Part shown: in pieces, positions 1 through 10,273 of the stretch
How positions within the stretch are numbered: the first letter of the stretch is position 1
Layout of the letters: each line of letters begins with the position of its first letter
Origin: Oegoconia quadripuncta
Taxonomy: Eukaryota; Arthropoda; Insecta; Lepidoptera; Autostichidae
DNA length: 64,000 nt
Reading direction: 5' to 3'
NCBI GenBank assembly: GCA_949316235.1
Contig: OX438757.1
Span: 18,190,005-18,254,004, forward strand
Notes under the pieces: generated by a model
The model's database searches: none
The model's input: only the letters and a program-made list of their open reading frames with translations
Told to the model about the DNA's origin: nothing
Position numbers and translations under genes: made by a program

Positions 1-110
1 TGTATGCGTAGATTAGAGGTTCCGTATATTAAATACTGTTATTTATGAATTTCGATCTACTGGATACAATTCTTTTCTTACTTTAATCACACGAACTCCA
101 CAACGTTACA

Positions 111-245
111 ATGTATTTATTATGTACAAAAAAAATGTATGTGTGTAGTATATCAACCATCTGGTATCCATAATACAAGCCTTGTTGCTTAGTGTGGAAC
201 TAAATGGCGCTGTGTGTATCTCCAAGGATATTTATTAATAAAAAA
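111..245 (+). mobile_element. SINE-D, 3' fragment
   Basis: It matches the body and 3' end of the SINE-D copies at 21356 and 62060: the 'atcaaccatctggtatcc' block, then 'gtggaact..atggcgctgtgtgt', ending in a TTTATT-rich tail. The tRNA-like head is missing, as in 5'-truncated retroposition. Confidence 0.75.
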
Positions 246-270
246 AATATGTATACATCGACTATACTTA

Positions 271-584
271 AACCGCCTCCGTGGCTCAATGTAAACAACA
301 TTGAGTTTACGATTCGGAGGTCGCGGGTTCGATCCCCAGCGGGGTACATGTTTAAGTACTCGGTTTGGTTGGTGTAAGGACATTTTAAATGTCCGCCTGG
401 CTAGCTACCACCATCTTATCTAAATCTGCCGCCAAGCTGCAATGTTAATAGCATTGTTGTGTTCCGGTTGTCAGAGATAAGTTAGCCAGTCCCCCAAATG
501 TGTTAGGGTTTCCGGGTCAATACGCTTCCACCTTCGAGCTCATCTTCACTTAACATCAGGTGTGATTGAGGTCAAGTACAAAAC
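271..584 (+). mobile_element. SINE-A, near full length
   Basis: The tRNA-like head starts 'accgcctccgtggctcaat' (A-box region) and carries the pol III B-box 'gggttcgatcccc' at about 324. The body has the family landmarks 'tccgcctggctagctaccac', 'ccgccaagc..caatgttaa' and 'cttaacatcaggtgtgattg'. The terminal A-rich tail is degraded. At least 20 copies or fragments of this family lie in the window. Confidence 0.85.
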
Positions 585-639
585 CTAAAATTTCGCCAAA
601 AGGCCCAATTGAAAACAATCGGGACGACTGATTAAAGTG

Positions 640-705
640 TTACTGGTCACCCATCCAAGAGCTGACGGCACCGCTTGTTGCCATCTCAACGACTGCTGAA
701 AATAA
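640..705 (-). mobile_element. 5S rRNA-like SINE fragment
   Basis: 'ggtcacccatccaag' followed by 'ctgacggcaccgc' resembles the reverse complement of the 5S rRNA segment GCGCGGTCAGTACTTGGATG-GGTGACC. Better copies are at 44915 and 58740. This copy is diverged. Confidence 0.45.
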
Positions 706-769
706 AAATAAACAAATTGGAGGAAACTTTAAACCCTCCCCTCGCTCGTCCTGTGCGGTTTAGATAAAT

Positions 770-1117
770 TTCATTAAAAATTTCAATAAATTTAAAGATA
801 CTATAAAACAGAAACTAATTAAGAAAGCATATAATAAAATATCAGATTATTTAGATAATAAACATTCATGGATATGACCAGCCCGTTCGCATAACCACGC
901 TATTTCACAATTAATAATGAAATATTATAATATAAAATAATAATTAATAATTTTGTAGTATAAAAACCTTTTTTTTTGAAGAGCCACCTCTCAAGTTTCT
1001 TGCTTGTTCTTCTCAGGGGAAAATTGCCTTTTGAACAAGCAGTAGCTTTAAAAATGTAAAATCTGACCATTTTAAGTGTACCCTGTGTACCTACAAAATA
1101 AAGCATTTTTGATTTGA
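770..1117 (+). mobile_element. LINE-F 3' end (jockey/CR1-like)
   Basis: The start reads as a decayed RT C-terminus (NKFKDTIKQKLI..ISDYLDN), the same as the end of the frame at 9386. The 3' UTR has landmarks 'cttgttcttctcagggg' and 'gtgtaccctgtgtacctac', and a (GATTT)n-type tail 'aataaagcatttttgattt'. It is a 5'-truncated dead copy. Confidence 0.75.
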
Positions 1118-1129
1118 TTTGCTATATCT

Positions 1130-1320
1130 AACCAACCAGTCACTTCCCGTGGATGTCGTAAAAGGCAACTAACTAGGCTTACCACCAAAAACCTCACGCT
1201 GTCACGTGTGCATTTCTGTATAGTTCGTAAAGTGAACCGTGGATATTGTTTCAATGATTAAACATTAATATTTGGGATATATTTGATCACCCCATTTGGG
1301 ATTGAGGTCGTGTATGTTAT
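1130..1320 (-). repeat. Repeat-K copy
   Basis: It shares the block read on the minus strand as LLRHPREVTGW with 19450-19700 (LLRHPREETGW), including 'cccgtggatgtcgtaaaagg' and 'tttgggatatatt'. It is probably a non-LTR retrotransposon segment; the parent element is not identified. Confidence 0.55.
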
Positions 1321-1361
1321 GTGTGTATAAAATATCCCGCCAACCGAATGTAACTAACTAA

Positions 1362-1520
1362 TATTATAAATCCGAAAGTTTGGATGTTTGTTTATTTCTG
1401 AATGTGAAACTGATGAACGGATTTGAATGAAATTGTTTTATCCCGATCAAATGAGCAGTTCCTATGGGATAAACAAATTAAACACGCGATAAAGTTACTC
1501 CACGCAAGCGAAGCCACGGG
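1362..1520 (-). repeat. Repeat-G copy
   Basis: This is a dispersed repeat running from 'ataaatccgaaagtttgga' through 'gaacggatttgaatgaaat' and 'gggataaacaaattaaac' to 'cacgcaagcgaagccacggg'. Copies occur at 13383, 45012, 55850 and 58850. It has no coding capacity and the mobiliser is unknown to me. Confidence 0.7.
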
Positions 1521-1530
1521 CTGTAAGCTG

Positions 1531-1935
1531 GTTACAGATTATTCCTGTTTGTTTATATAAGTGCCATAGTGATCTCCGAAATCTGTATACCTAAAGCCGA
1601 AAGTGCCTAAACACTGCGCTCCAATTAAACCAGTGCAGTTTACATAGGATTTATAATCCGGTCCAATTCTAAATTCACAATACAACGGCTATTTGGTCAG
1701 ATTGCGTAATGCCCTATTGGCTATCTAGCTGGGAATAATGTAAACAGCCCGAATTGGAAATAGCTAAAGATTCTTTTTGGTTGTCCTTTTTATTTAACTC
1801 CGAGGTAAAAAGGATTTGAATTAGTTTTTGAAATTGGAAAAAGCGCTGTTCCATTTTCGTTTAACGACAACCCTAATTAGATAATCAAAATTAGTTAGTG
1901 AAAATACCAAAGAATATTATGTTTATGTATTATAA
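1531..1935. other. Unassigned AT-rich sequence
   Basis: No gene, repeat family or long open frame was recognised. No internal repeats were noticed. Confidence 0.5.
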
Positions 1936-2583
1936 TAATGAGAATGTTGAGATGGATGTCATATGGCATATTGTTGTGGGGAAACGCTGTTGACATACAT
2001 ATCATTTTTGTTCTGCAGAAGCTTGCTATTAGTGCCATTTATAAATTAGGACCTAGAGTGTCTTTTAGAGATAAGTTTAAGGAAATTAATGTCTTAACAA
2101 TGACTTCTCAATACATTTATGAGAATTTGTTATATGCAAAAAAAAATATAACCTTATTCGCTAAAAATAGTGATAGGCACAATGTTAATACAAGGAATAA
2201 GAACCAGTTAACAAGGAATAAGTTAGTAAATCGTTCAAAGGGCAATGTATACGCTTTTATAATAAGGTTCCAGTAGACATTCAAAATTTGCCTTTAAATA
2301 AATTTAAAGCAATCATAAAACAGAAATTATTAGCAAAAGGCTATTATAAAATCATTGACTATTTGAATGATAAGCAAGTATGGACATAGCTGTCTTATTA
2401 TTCATATAATTACGAAATCACAAATTGTAACCCATAAAAGAGCAACCCTAGAGTTTCTTGCTCGTCTTTTCTCTGGGGAGTCAATTTTGTGAATGAGCAG
2501 TAAATTTAAATGTATTATTAATATTAATAGTGACGTTTTCAAGTGATAATTTTATCCTATGAAATAAAATATTTTGATTTGAA
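1936..2583 (+). pseudogene. LINE-F reverse transcriptase C-terminus plus 3' UTR
   Basis: The frame at 1938-2276 reads SYGILLWGNAVDIH..FVLQKLAISAIYKLGPR, typical of the region after the RT catalytic core in jockey/CR1-like LINEs. It continues in another frame as VPVDIQNLPLNKFK near 2270-2320. The 3' UTR ends 'aaataaaatattttgattt'. The copy is 5' truncated and frameshifted; the RT catalytic core is absent. Confidence 0.75.
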
Positions 2584-2607
2584 TATATTAGCGTATTATT
2601 GTAATAT

Positions 2608-2857
2608 TATGATATTGCCAGACTTAAGTGGCAGTGGACGGGGCACATTGCTCGTATACCGACGGCCGTTTGGGCAGAAAGGGTTTCGAGTGGTGACCAC
2701 ACACCGGAAGACGCAGCGTGGGCAGGACGTGGCGGAACCCCACGAGGTGGACCGACGATTTGGTAAAGATCGCGTGAAGCCGCTGGATGCGAGCAGCGCA
2801 GTACCGATCGTTGTGATCTTTAGCGGAGGCCTTTCTCCAGCAGTCTTTCGGCTGATA
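2608..2857 (+). pseudogene. RTE-clade LINE C-terminal fragment (type 1)
   Basis: Translation over two frames gives LKWQWTGHIAR, then TGRRSVGRTW..PTRWTDDLVKIA and SRWMRAAQYRSL..AEAFLQQ. This matches the C-terminal tail known after the RT domain in RTE-like LINEs of Lepidoptera. In-frame stops and a frameshift make it dead. It joins a different RTE type at about 2858. Confidence 0.75.
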
Positions 2858-3016
2858 TAATGACCTTAACAAGACGAGTGCTATGTCTGAATGTGGAGTG
2901 ATACAGAGGTAAAGGAAGATCAAAGAAGGATTGGTTAGACTGCGGGAGGAATGATATGAGATGACGTCTGATAGAGGAGAGTGGAAGAGGAAGACTTGTT
3001 GTGCCGACCTCACCTA
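2858..3016 (+). pseudogene. RTE-clade LINE C-terminal fragment (type 2)
   Basis: It reads TRRVLCLNVE, a stop, then RGKGRSKKDWLDCGRND and TSDRGEWKRKTCCADL, an RTE-type terminal tail. The same segment is on the minus strand at 22483-22700. In both places it runs straight into the SINE-A head with the junction 'acctaccgcctcc'. Confidence 0.75.
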
Positions 3017-3268
3017 CCGCCTCCCGCTCAATGTAAACAACAATGGGTTTACGGTTCGGAGGTCGCGGGTTCGATCCCCAGCGGGTTACATGTTTAAGTA
3101 CTCGGTTTGGTTGGTGGTAGGACATTTTAAATGTCCGCCTGGCTAGCTACCACCATCTTATCTAAATCTGCCGCCAAGCTGCAATGTTAATAACATTGTT
3201 GTGTTCCGGTTGTCAGAGATAACATAGCCAGTCCCCCAAATGTGTTGAGGTTTCCGGGTCAGTACGGG
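3017..3268 (+). mobile_element. SINE-A, 3'-shortened
   Basis: The head has a changed A-box region ('cgcctcccgctcaatg') and an intact B-box 'gggttcgatcccc' at about 3067. The body is normal up to 'tttccgggtcagtacg', where it stops without the usual 3' tail. It is fused upstream to an RTE tail. Confidence 0.8.
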
Positions 3269-3279
3269 TATTTTTTTGC

Positions 3280-3345
3280 ATGTAATTTCCTTAAACTTAT
3301 CTCTAAGAGACACTCTAGGTCCTAATTTACAAATGGCACGAATAG
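3280..3345 (-). mobile_element. LINE-F internal fragment
   Basis: This is the reverse complement of the RT C-terminal segment at about 2035-2090 (AIYKLGPRVS..RDKFKEI), including 'cacgaatagc' and 'cttatctctaagagacac'. It is about 65 bp of a larger dead copy. Confidence 0.6.
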
Positions 3346-3349
3346 CACT

Positions 3350-3770
3350 ATTATTTTTATTTTTTATTTTATTTTATTTAGGAACAAACAGTCACTATAC
3401 AATCAATAGCATATAAAATACATATGTAATAAGGTGGTATCACCTGAACAGACCTATAGTTCCCTATTTGTATACAAAGTTAAATATGTGTCCACAAAGC
3501 TAAATACAATTGGAAAATGTATTAATAGATGATGATAAAAAAGGTTAAATTGAAAACTAATGTTCAGTGCTACTCGATATAAATTTCTTGAATTTTCCCA
3601 ATGAATTGTTAAATATATCTATATTACCAAAATTATAATTATAAGTCCTACAACTTCGTCTTACAAAACTGTTAGCAACATAACAACTTCTACTGCCAGC
3701 GACAAAGAAAAGACGCTTTCTTTGACAACTACGTTCACGTCTGCGGGGCACGGGAATAGAAATATATTGC
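3350..3770 (-). pseudogene. Possible LINE 3' end
   Basis: The minus frame 3557-3751 reads MPRRRERSCQRKRLFFVAGS..SLGKFKKFISS. The shape (basic stretch, aromatic motif, LGKFKK) is that of a non-LTR RT C-terminus, though the usual WNSLP motif is lost. It is followed by an AT-rich 3' region ending in a (TTTTA)n tail at 3350-3380. The clade is unclear. Confidence 0.45.
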
Positions 3771-4793
3771 AGAAGAGGTGAGGCATCAATATGATTATTT
3801 ATTTAATAACTTATATAAATAGATAACATCCATAAAATCACGACGATTACACAATGAGTGCAACTTGTGATAATGTGAGGAAGATTCATAATCACCGTTA
3901 AAAAATTATAAATTGCAAACTATGAAACATACTGTTTTCCAACTAAAACCATATCTAAAACTTCGTCATATATCATGCATTTGTCTAATTGCCACCACAG
4001 GCGAGGTGTGTCCAATCGTGCAGCAGCGTGCTAACATATAATGGGTGTCACCACTTTTTATGGGATTTCGTGCGGACGTAGCGATCTGTTTGCATTGGAA
4101 AGAATTTAAACCGGGGGTCGCAAGTGACGTCCGCTGGGAATTCTATCTGACTTACAGGTTACATTTAAAGGGCTTCACGAATAGAGGCTTCTACTGATGG
4201 CGCGGGTGGGTGCGCCAGTTACACTTTATACCAAATCAATTTTATTGTACCGGTTGAGTTTTTTTATAGGATGAAAAAAAATAGGGCATGTTAGTTAAGT
4301 GAAATCGAAGGTATGAAGAAAGAAAGAAATTTTTATTTGTTTGATTTTGGGTATACAGATAAAGGTCTTATTTTGTAGATAGGTAAGTAGTCCAACAAAA
4401 TCTGCCTGTTAGCGCGTACAAATTTTTAAGATATAAAAATAGAATTAAAAATTCATGCAACGATTATAAACATATACGATAAACGACAACATTGTGTTAA
4501 CCCTGAATAACTTTAAATATTACAATGTTACATTTAAAACTGAATTAATGTCATCTTACCTCATATATGTTGTGTCAAATACAATTAAATAACAATACAT
4601 AACAATATGTCAATTTAACTAATTATTAATAATGTCAGATTCTAATGTTAAATTACAATTTATAACAATAAAATACAAAACAGGTACTCTCTATTGCGCA
4701 ATATGCATTGGTAGTTTATATATTTTTTTTACATTATCGAATAAAGCGTTGTGTCATATGATGGTAGCGTTTGTAGCCTATTTCACATACAAA
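3771..4793. other. Unassigned sequence
   Basis: No recognised repeat or gene. A 74-codon open frame at 4632-4856 runs into SINE-A sequence and has no recognisable domain. Confidence 0.5.
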
Positions 4794-5046
4794 AGGTGGA
4801 AGCGTACTAACCCGGAAACCCCATTTTATTTGGGGGACTGGCTATCTTATCTGTGACAACCGGAACACCACAATGCTATTAACGTTGCTGTTTGGCGGCA
4901 GATTTAGATGGTAGCTAGTCAGGCGGACATTTAAAATGCCCAACCACCAACCAAACCGAGTGCTAAACATGCACCCTGCTGGGGATCGAATCCGCGACCT
5001 CCGATTCGTAAACCCTATGTTGTTTACATTGAGCCACGGATGCGGT
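4794..5046 (-). mobile_element. SINE-A, lacking the 3' tail
   Basis: The minus-strand head (accgcatccgtggctcaat) is at 5046 with a B-box variant at about 4985. The body runs to 'cgcttccacctt' and stops before the conserved 3' end. Confidence 0.85.
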
Positions 5047-5540
5047 TAAAAATCGGGTTTTTTTTATACATAAATTTGCTTAAATATTTATTGTAGTCAA
5101 CTGTACGCCCCAGCATGTGGTCCACTGTACAAACTATAAAAAAGTAAAATACAACACAAACAAACCACTCACTATTTACCAACTAGGCTGAGTACAGTTG
5201 GTCGTATTTTTTCAGTCAATTTATAAGTTTGCACAGGGGCCGGGGCGATACGCGACTCTGTTATATTATTTAGGTACACGTGCTGGGTAATGTGTCACGC
5301 CACCAACAACCACGCTCTATCACTTGGGTAATGGTATTAGAGCTCACTAATTTTGTTTTCCTTTTTCATTACACTGAAAACTTTTTACAGGATTTTAGCG
5401 TTCAAACTTAAGGTAAAATTGACAATAATAAAACAATGCAGTCCTTTAAAATGGAATGCGAGCAGTGGTATTTGCAAAAGCAGAAATGGAACTTCAACAG
5501 AATTAAAAAATAATTACATCTATGCCAGTGTATTTATAAC
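5047..5540. other. Unassigned sequence
   Basis: No recognised repeat or gene; an AT-rich stretch with a short GC-rich patch near 5236-5260. Confidence 0.5.
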
Positions 5541-5905
5541 AGTGTAGTGGTAGAGCCACGCTGTAAGCTATTAGCTTGCAGCATGAATGGGCCGGCTCGA
5601 CCGGGGAAGTACCACCCTCTCGCAGAAGACCGACGTCTGAGTAGTGGCATTTTGCCACTGCGCTTCGTCCGGTGAGCGAGGGCGCCGGAGGCCCACCTTC
5701 CAGTCTCTCTCCAGAATGGTAGCGGTATTTAAAGAGTTAGTACCCCAGGAGTGTACCAGCACTATTAGTGGACACCTTCCTCAAAGGCCGGCAACGCATC
5801 TGTGACCCTTTTGGTGTAGCGGGTGTCCATGGGCGGCGGTGATTGCTTTCCATCAGGTGACCCGCATGCTCGTTTGCCGCCCTCTCATATAAAAAAAAAA
5901 AAAAA
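5541..5905 (+). mobile_element. Internally deleted LINE-E derivative (5' leader joined to 3' end)
   Basis: The left part (5541-5710) is a GC-rich leader with 'ctgtaagctattagcttgca' and 'gggccggctcgaccgggg'. The right part (5771-5905) is the LINE-E 3' end, 'aaaggccggcaacgcatctg' to 'ccgccctctcatat' plus poly-A. Almost no coding sequence lies between. I know this leader/3'-end pairing as a common short element in Lepidoptera; it would depend on an intact LINE. Confidence 0.65.
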
Positions 5906-6173
5906 ACCGCCTCCGTGGCTTAATGTAAACAACATTGGGTTTACGATTCGGAGGTCATGTTTAAGTACTCGGTTTGGTTGGTGGTAGGATATTTTAAATG
6001 TCCGCCTGGCTAGCTACCACCATCTTATCTAAATCTGCCGACAAGCAGCAATGTTAATAGTATTGTTGTGTTCCGGTTGACAGGTCAGTACGCTTCCACC
6101 TTCGACCTCATCTTCACTTAACATCAGGTGTGATTGAGGCCAAGTACCAACCCGTTGTGTATTTAAAAAAAAA
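5906..6173 (+). mobile_element. SINE-A with B-box deleted
   Basis: It begins directly at the poly-A tail of the preceding element. The head jumps from 'cggaggtc' to 'atgtttaagtac', so the pol III B-box is gone. A second deletion follows 'gttccggttga'. It ends 'acccgttgtgta' plus A-run. Without a B-box it cannot be an active source copy. Confidence 0.85.
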
Positions 6174-6284
6174 GTATTGAAATTTGTAAAGTTGTATCTA
6201 AGATATATCAGAATCCATTCGCACATTTGTCCACATACTTTAATTGCATGAAAATTACTTATTAACATTAATCATAACATTTTA

Positions 6285-6752
6285 CAGTATGCTGGGTATG
6301 GCAAAAGAAGAATGAAAGTAGAATAAATGCAGTGGAAATGAGATCATTGAGAAGTTAGAATGGGGTGACTCTGAAAGATAGAATCAGAAATAGTGTAATT
6401 AGGGAGTTAAGCAGTGTGAATGAAGATGTAGTGACAAAGATTGAAAAAGGTATGCTGAGATGGTTTGGACATGTGGAGGGGATGAATGAAAGATGACTTA
6501 CGAAAGAGATCTACAAAGCGAATGTGGATGGTAGTGTTGGTAGGGGAAGACCACGGCGAACGTACCATGATCAAAACGGGGACGTCTTAAAGAAAGGCCA
6601 AGTCAAGAGTACCCTAAACCGACGAGCATGTATGAACAACCTTATGAGAGTGAAGGAAGCAGAAGAGGTGTGTCAGGATCGTAGCAAGTGGAAGTCTGTG
6701 GTCTCTGCCTACACCAACGGGAAACAGGCGTGACATTATGTATGTATGTATG
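6285..6752 (+). pseudogene. RTE-clade LINE C-terminus
   Basis: It reads YAGYGKRRM near 6291, then [70 protein letters not shown] and [20 protein letters not shown] with a stop at 6731. This is the classical RTE tail after the RT domain. Internal stops inactivate it. A short (TATG)n tail follows, and a related fragment is at 40975. Confidence 0.85.
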
Positions 6753-6971
6753 TATTTTACAGTAACTGCCCTAAATAAATGGGGCGGCTGGAGTCCCTAC
6801 CCATTCATCTCAACTTTGTCCTATTTATAATAACCTCTAGTTTGCTAACAAATTTTGATAATTTTGGGATGAAGACGCACGTTAAGTAGGAACGTGCAAG
6901 GATGCAGAGGTAGAGGAATGGCGTCAAACACGTAATACACCCGCCGTTAAAGCGTATTTTGTCAGTTGTCA

Positions 6972-7116
6972 AGAAACGAGCCTACACCTTCCTCAAAGGC
7001 CGGCAACGCATCTGTGACCCTTTTGGTGTTGCGGGTGTCCATGGGCGGTGGTGATTGCTTTCCATCAGGTGACCCGCATGCTCGTTTTCCGCCCTCTCAT
7101 ATAAAAAAAAAAAAAG
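6972..7116 (+). mobile_element. LINE-E 3' end
   Basis: It reads [18 protein letters not shown] with a frameshift relative to the intact reading [19 protein letters not shown]. It ends 'ccctctcatat' plus poly-A. Other copies are at 5771, 20939, 40195 and 48733. Confidence 0.8.
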
Positions 7117-8024
7117 TTGTGAACAAGTTGCTTAGGTTTCTCAAAGGTATTCTCTATATTTATAGGTATGTGAGAGAAGTATCTACTTTGCTCTTTTACC
7201 AACTTTTTGTCTCTAATCCATCTAATTTAATATTTACGTGTTAGCGTATGCCTGCGTTGTCACGCTAGCTCGCTTCTTACATAGTAGTCGTGTATAGCAG
7301 TGCTCCCAATTAATTTCGGTTTACTGATTTTACAGTGCGAAGTCACTCTTGCACAGTTATGTCAGCCTAGTAGATAAAAACACTTGTGGTGCTATCGTGT
7401 TCGCTATTTGTTTTCGATTAAATAAATAAAAGGTTCACCACAAAGTTAATTTAACAAGTCTGTGTCCGACTGTACCAACATAAGGCACATTTCTCAAAAA
7501 TGAAAAATCAAAATAGATTTTCGAAGAAATCGAATATTGACCCTGCCATGACATTCGACTTTTTACAATATTTCCTTTTTTAAATTGGCAGAAAATCTCT
7601 TAATAGTCACCCCTGTCACAAAGTATCTACTACTATCTTAGAGACTTCAAATTAGTGCCGTCTGATACGGGACTCATGTCATAAAAGGTGACTGAATATA
7701 GAAGCTCATATTTGCTGGGGGGAAAGGTGGGACTTTCTTTCTTTGCTACTTTTTCATTCTTAAATTCTTTCTGTGATTTTATGGACTGTATAAAGATAAA
7801 AGAGGGTTGGTGGGGTGGTGAAAATAATATTCATTCTACTGTAACAAAGGTGAGCCCAAAGCCAAGACAAAACACTAAAACCAAAAAATCAAAAAGCCAG
7901 ACAAAAGGTAAAGAAATATAAAAAAAATACAATATTACTATAAAAAGGTGCCTATACGGCACACTTTCCTTAATTAGTCTGGGGTATAAGGTAGCAATAG
8001 AGTCGTAGGGCACCGTCTACCTTC
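7117..8024. other. Unassigned sequence
   Basis: No gene or repeat recognised. A 77-codon frame at 7688-7921 is low complexity (K/T/S-rich end) without a domain. Confidence 0.5.
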
Positions 8025-8160
8025 AGTAGTTCTCTTCAAGTCTAGAGTGAATAGGCATTTACCGGGTGCGCGTGATACATCTTCGGCTACATCGTCACTT
8101 TCCATCAGGTGAGATTGTAGCCAAACGCGAAATCAGTTTTTAATAAAAAAAAAAAAAAAG
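8025..8160 (+). mobile_element. LINE-L 3' end
   Basis: It has 'agagtgaataggcat', 'acatcttcggctacatcgtc' and 'catcaggtgagattgt', followed by poly-A. It matches 26630-26775 and, on the minus strand, 53592-53726. Translation of the best copy gives YNLGIFKSRVNRHLY, a non-LTR RT C-terminus. Confidence 0.65.
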
Positions 8161-8250
8161 TTGCCTGCAGAGTACCACTGTTGATCCTGGCGTTACAGTG
8201 AGAGATCTGACCATAGACAATCCTTTTAGATAATTTTTGTCCTTTCAGCT

Positions 8251-8318
8251 TTAAATAAATAAATAAATATCCTTGGGCATACACACAACTATAGGCTTGT
8301 GTTGTGGATACCAAATAG
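8251..8318 (-). mobile_element. SINE-D 3' fragment
   Basis: (TAAA)n-type tail, then 'atatccttgggcatacacac' and 'aggcttgtgttgtggatacc', the reverse complement of the SINE-D 3' end. Confidence 0.7.
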
Positions 8319-8330
8319 ACCGTCGATTTT

Positions 8331-8774
8331 GGTTTGAGTTACTGATTCTTGTATATATACTGTGATTCTTGCATGGTAGTTAATGCGATTAGTATGAGGA
8401 CATGGGACTGGACACGTTGGGAAATTGCACCCAAAATTAAGTGGACGGAATCACGTAATTTGACCATAAGTCTCAGTATGTTATGGGTTATAAAATGGTT
8501 TTCTTTTCTAAAGCGCGTATTTGATTCTTTGATTCCATTAACAATCACAAGTTTGCGTGGTATTTTCAGAAATATTTTATTTTATGGAAATTGATGATAT
8601 GTCGAGCCGAAGTCGAAGTCGAACCGGTCTGTATCCAGTGAATTCCCCCCGAATTTCATTAAGATGTCCTACGCTCGGGAAAGGATGACACCCCCCGGTC
8701 GCACCAGTTCCAATCGGTCAATTTGGTAATCGCTGGGCGCAGTCTATTTCTAGCATTGGAAGTCCTGTGGCTAA
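8331..8774. other. Unassigned sequence
   Basis: No clear feature. A GC-richer piece at 8655-8740 ('aggatgacacccccc') recalls the start of the GC-rich retroposon at 11110 but is too short to assign. Confidence 0.4.
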
Positions 8775-8880
8775 TATGATGATGATATTAACAGATGAAG
8801 CACTAATGGCGAAGTCGAATTCGCTATTAGTTTTCGATTAGCGAAGTTAAACATAGTCTGGCGCGGTGAATAAGGTGGGT
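8775..8880 (+). mobile_element. 5S rRNA-like SINE fragment
   Basis: 'cgattagcgaagttaaacat' then 'agtctggcgcggtgaataag' aligns with the 5S rRNA sense segment CGATCACCGAAGTTAAGCA / GTCGGGCGCGGTCAGTACTT. This is the only copy here with the 5S sense on the plus strand. Confidence 0.55.
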
Positions 8881-9622
8881 AAATCAGACGTAAACTCTGC
8901 TAGATTAGTATATTTTAGTTATTTCTACAGCTTGATGTCTTACGGTATCTCGCTGTGGGGAAATGCCGCGGATATATATACAATCTTTGTTTTACAAAAA
9001 CGAGCCGTTCGCGCAGTTTATCAATTGAGACCTGCATTGTCACTTAGAGATAGGTTTATAAAGTGTAGGACATTCTAATCTTTTTGTCACAGTACATTTT
9101 TGAAAATCTAATGTATGTTAAAAATAATATAGCATCATTTAGGAAAAATAGTGATAAACATGATGTCAACACAAGAAATAAAGATAAACTTGCAGGTCAC
9201 TTAAGTCGCCTCCGCAAAGTCAGTAACTCATTCAAAGGGTTATGTATACGCTTTTTCAATAAGGTTCCAGTTGATATACAAAATCTTCCTCTCAATAAAT
9301 TTAAAGATACTATAAAACCGAAACTTATTAATAAAGCATATTATAAAATATCAGACTATTTAGATGATAATCATCGCTGGACATAATCAGATCGTTCGCA
9401 TGCCAGGCCATTTCACAATTAATAATGAAATATAAAAACCTTTATGTAAAATCAAAGCCTGATTTTAAAAGAGCAACCCTTCGAGTTTCTTGCTTGTTTT
9501 TCTCAGGGGAAAATTGCATTTTGAACAAGCAGTAGCTTAAAAAATGTAAAATTGACCATTTTAAGTGTACTCTGTGTACCTACAAAATAAATCATTTTTG
9601 ACTTTGACTGACTTTGACTTTA
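8881..9622 (+). pseudogene. LINE-F reverse transcriptase C-terminus plus 3' UTR
   Basis: The first frame (to 9078) reads RLVYFSYFYSLMSYGISLWG NAADIYTIFVLQKRAVRAVY. The second (9084-9386) reads SQYIFENLMYVKNNIASF, TRNKDKLAGHLSRLRKVSNS and KFKDTIKPKLINKAYYKIS with a natural stop. One frameshift separates them. The 3' UTR carries 'cttgtttttctcagggg' and ends 'tttttgactttgactg'. This is the best-preserved LINE-F piece in the window. Confidence 0.8.
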
Positions 9623-9646
9623 ACCACGAGGCATTTTAATTTTTGA

Positions 9647-9722
9647 GGCCCGACAATTTAACGTGCCCTCCGAAGCCCGAAAACCCTCGTAGGCTTCGGA
9701 GGGCACGTTAAATTGTCGGGCC
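9647..9722. repeat. 31-bp perfect inverted repeat (hairpin)
   Basis: Arms 9647-9677 and 9692-9722 are perfect reverse complements (key part 'aacgtgccctccgaagcc'). The loop is 14 nt. Confidence 0.9.
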
Positions 9723-9814
9723 CGATTCAGTTTAAGGTAGTCGTTAAGCTTAGTCGGTGGCATACAGAGTCAGCTTAAAAAAACTGACTGTCAGGTGGTC
9801 ACTTATCTCATATA

Positions 9815-9930
9815 AATCTACCAATGCACCTGGGACAGTGTGGTGGATTATGGCCCAAACCCTCTTCCCACTGAGAGGAGGCTGTGCCCCAGTGCGGACG
9901 TGTCTGTTGTTGATGATGGCATTTTTAAAT
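9815..9930 (+). mobile_element. 5S-type SINE body fragment
   Basis: 'gtggtggattatggcccaaa', 'cccactgagaggaggctgtg' and 'ttgatgatgatg'-like end. The same body occurs at 10690 (+) and, reversed, beside the 5S-like part at 44817. Confidence 0.5.
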
Positions 9931-9934
9931 AAAT

Positions 9935-10160
9935 TAATATTTCGGACACTTACACCAATCACCTAGACCCAAACTAAGCAAAGCTTGTGCTATGGATACT
10001 AGATAACGGATAAACATACATAAATATTTATATAAACATCCACGACTCAGGAATAAATGTTCATATTCGTCACACAAACATTTACCCGTCGCGGGATTCG
10101 AACCCACAACCGTTGGTTTCGCTGACAGGGTCACTATCCACTTCACCAATCGGTCATCAA
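9935..10160 (-). mobile_element. SINE-B, full length
   Basis: The minus-strand head 'gaccgattggtgaagtggat' is at 10158 with B-box 'gggttcgaatccc' near 10095. The 3' end is 'ggtgtaagtgtccgaaatat'. It is part of an inverted duplication with 20120-20360. Confidence 0.85.
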
Positions 10161-10273
10161 CGGATGACAACATTATCCACACTCATAATCATAAAAGCAA
10201 AGGTAACTCTGTTTGTTACCTGCTCACTACAAAACATCTGAAACAGGTAGTCTGGAACCTGGAGAAGGATAAT

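Noticed and set aside
2624..3013. 129-codon minus-strand open frame
   Set aside because: Antisense to two RTE fragments whose sense reading matches known RTE tails.
9934..10182. 82-codon frame found twice (also 20106-20354)
   Set aside because: The two frames are the SINE-B sense reading in the inverted duplication; not a protein family.
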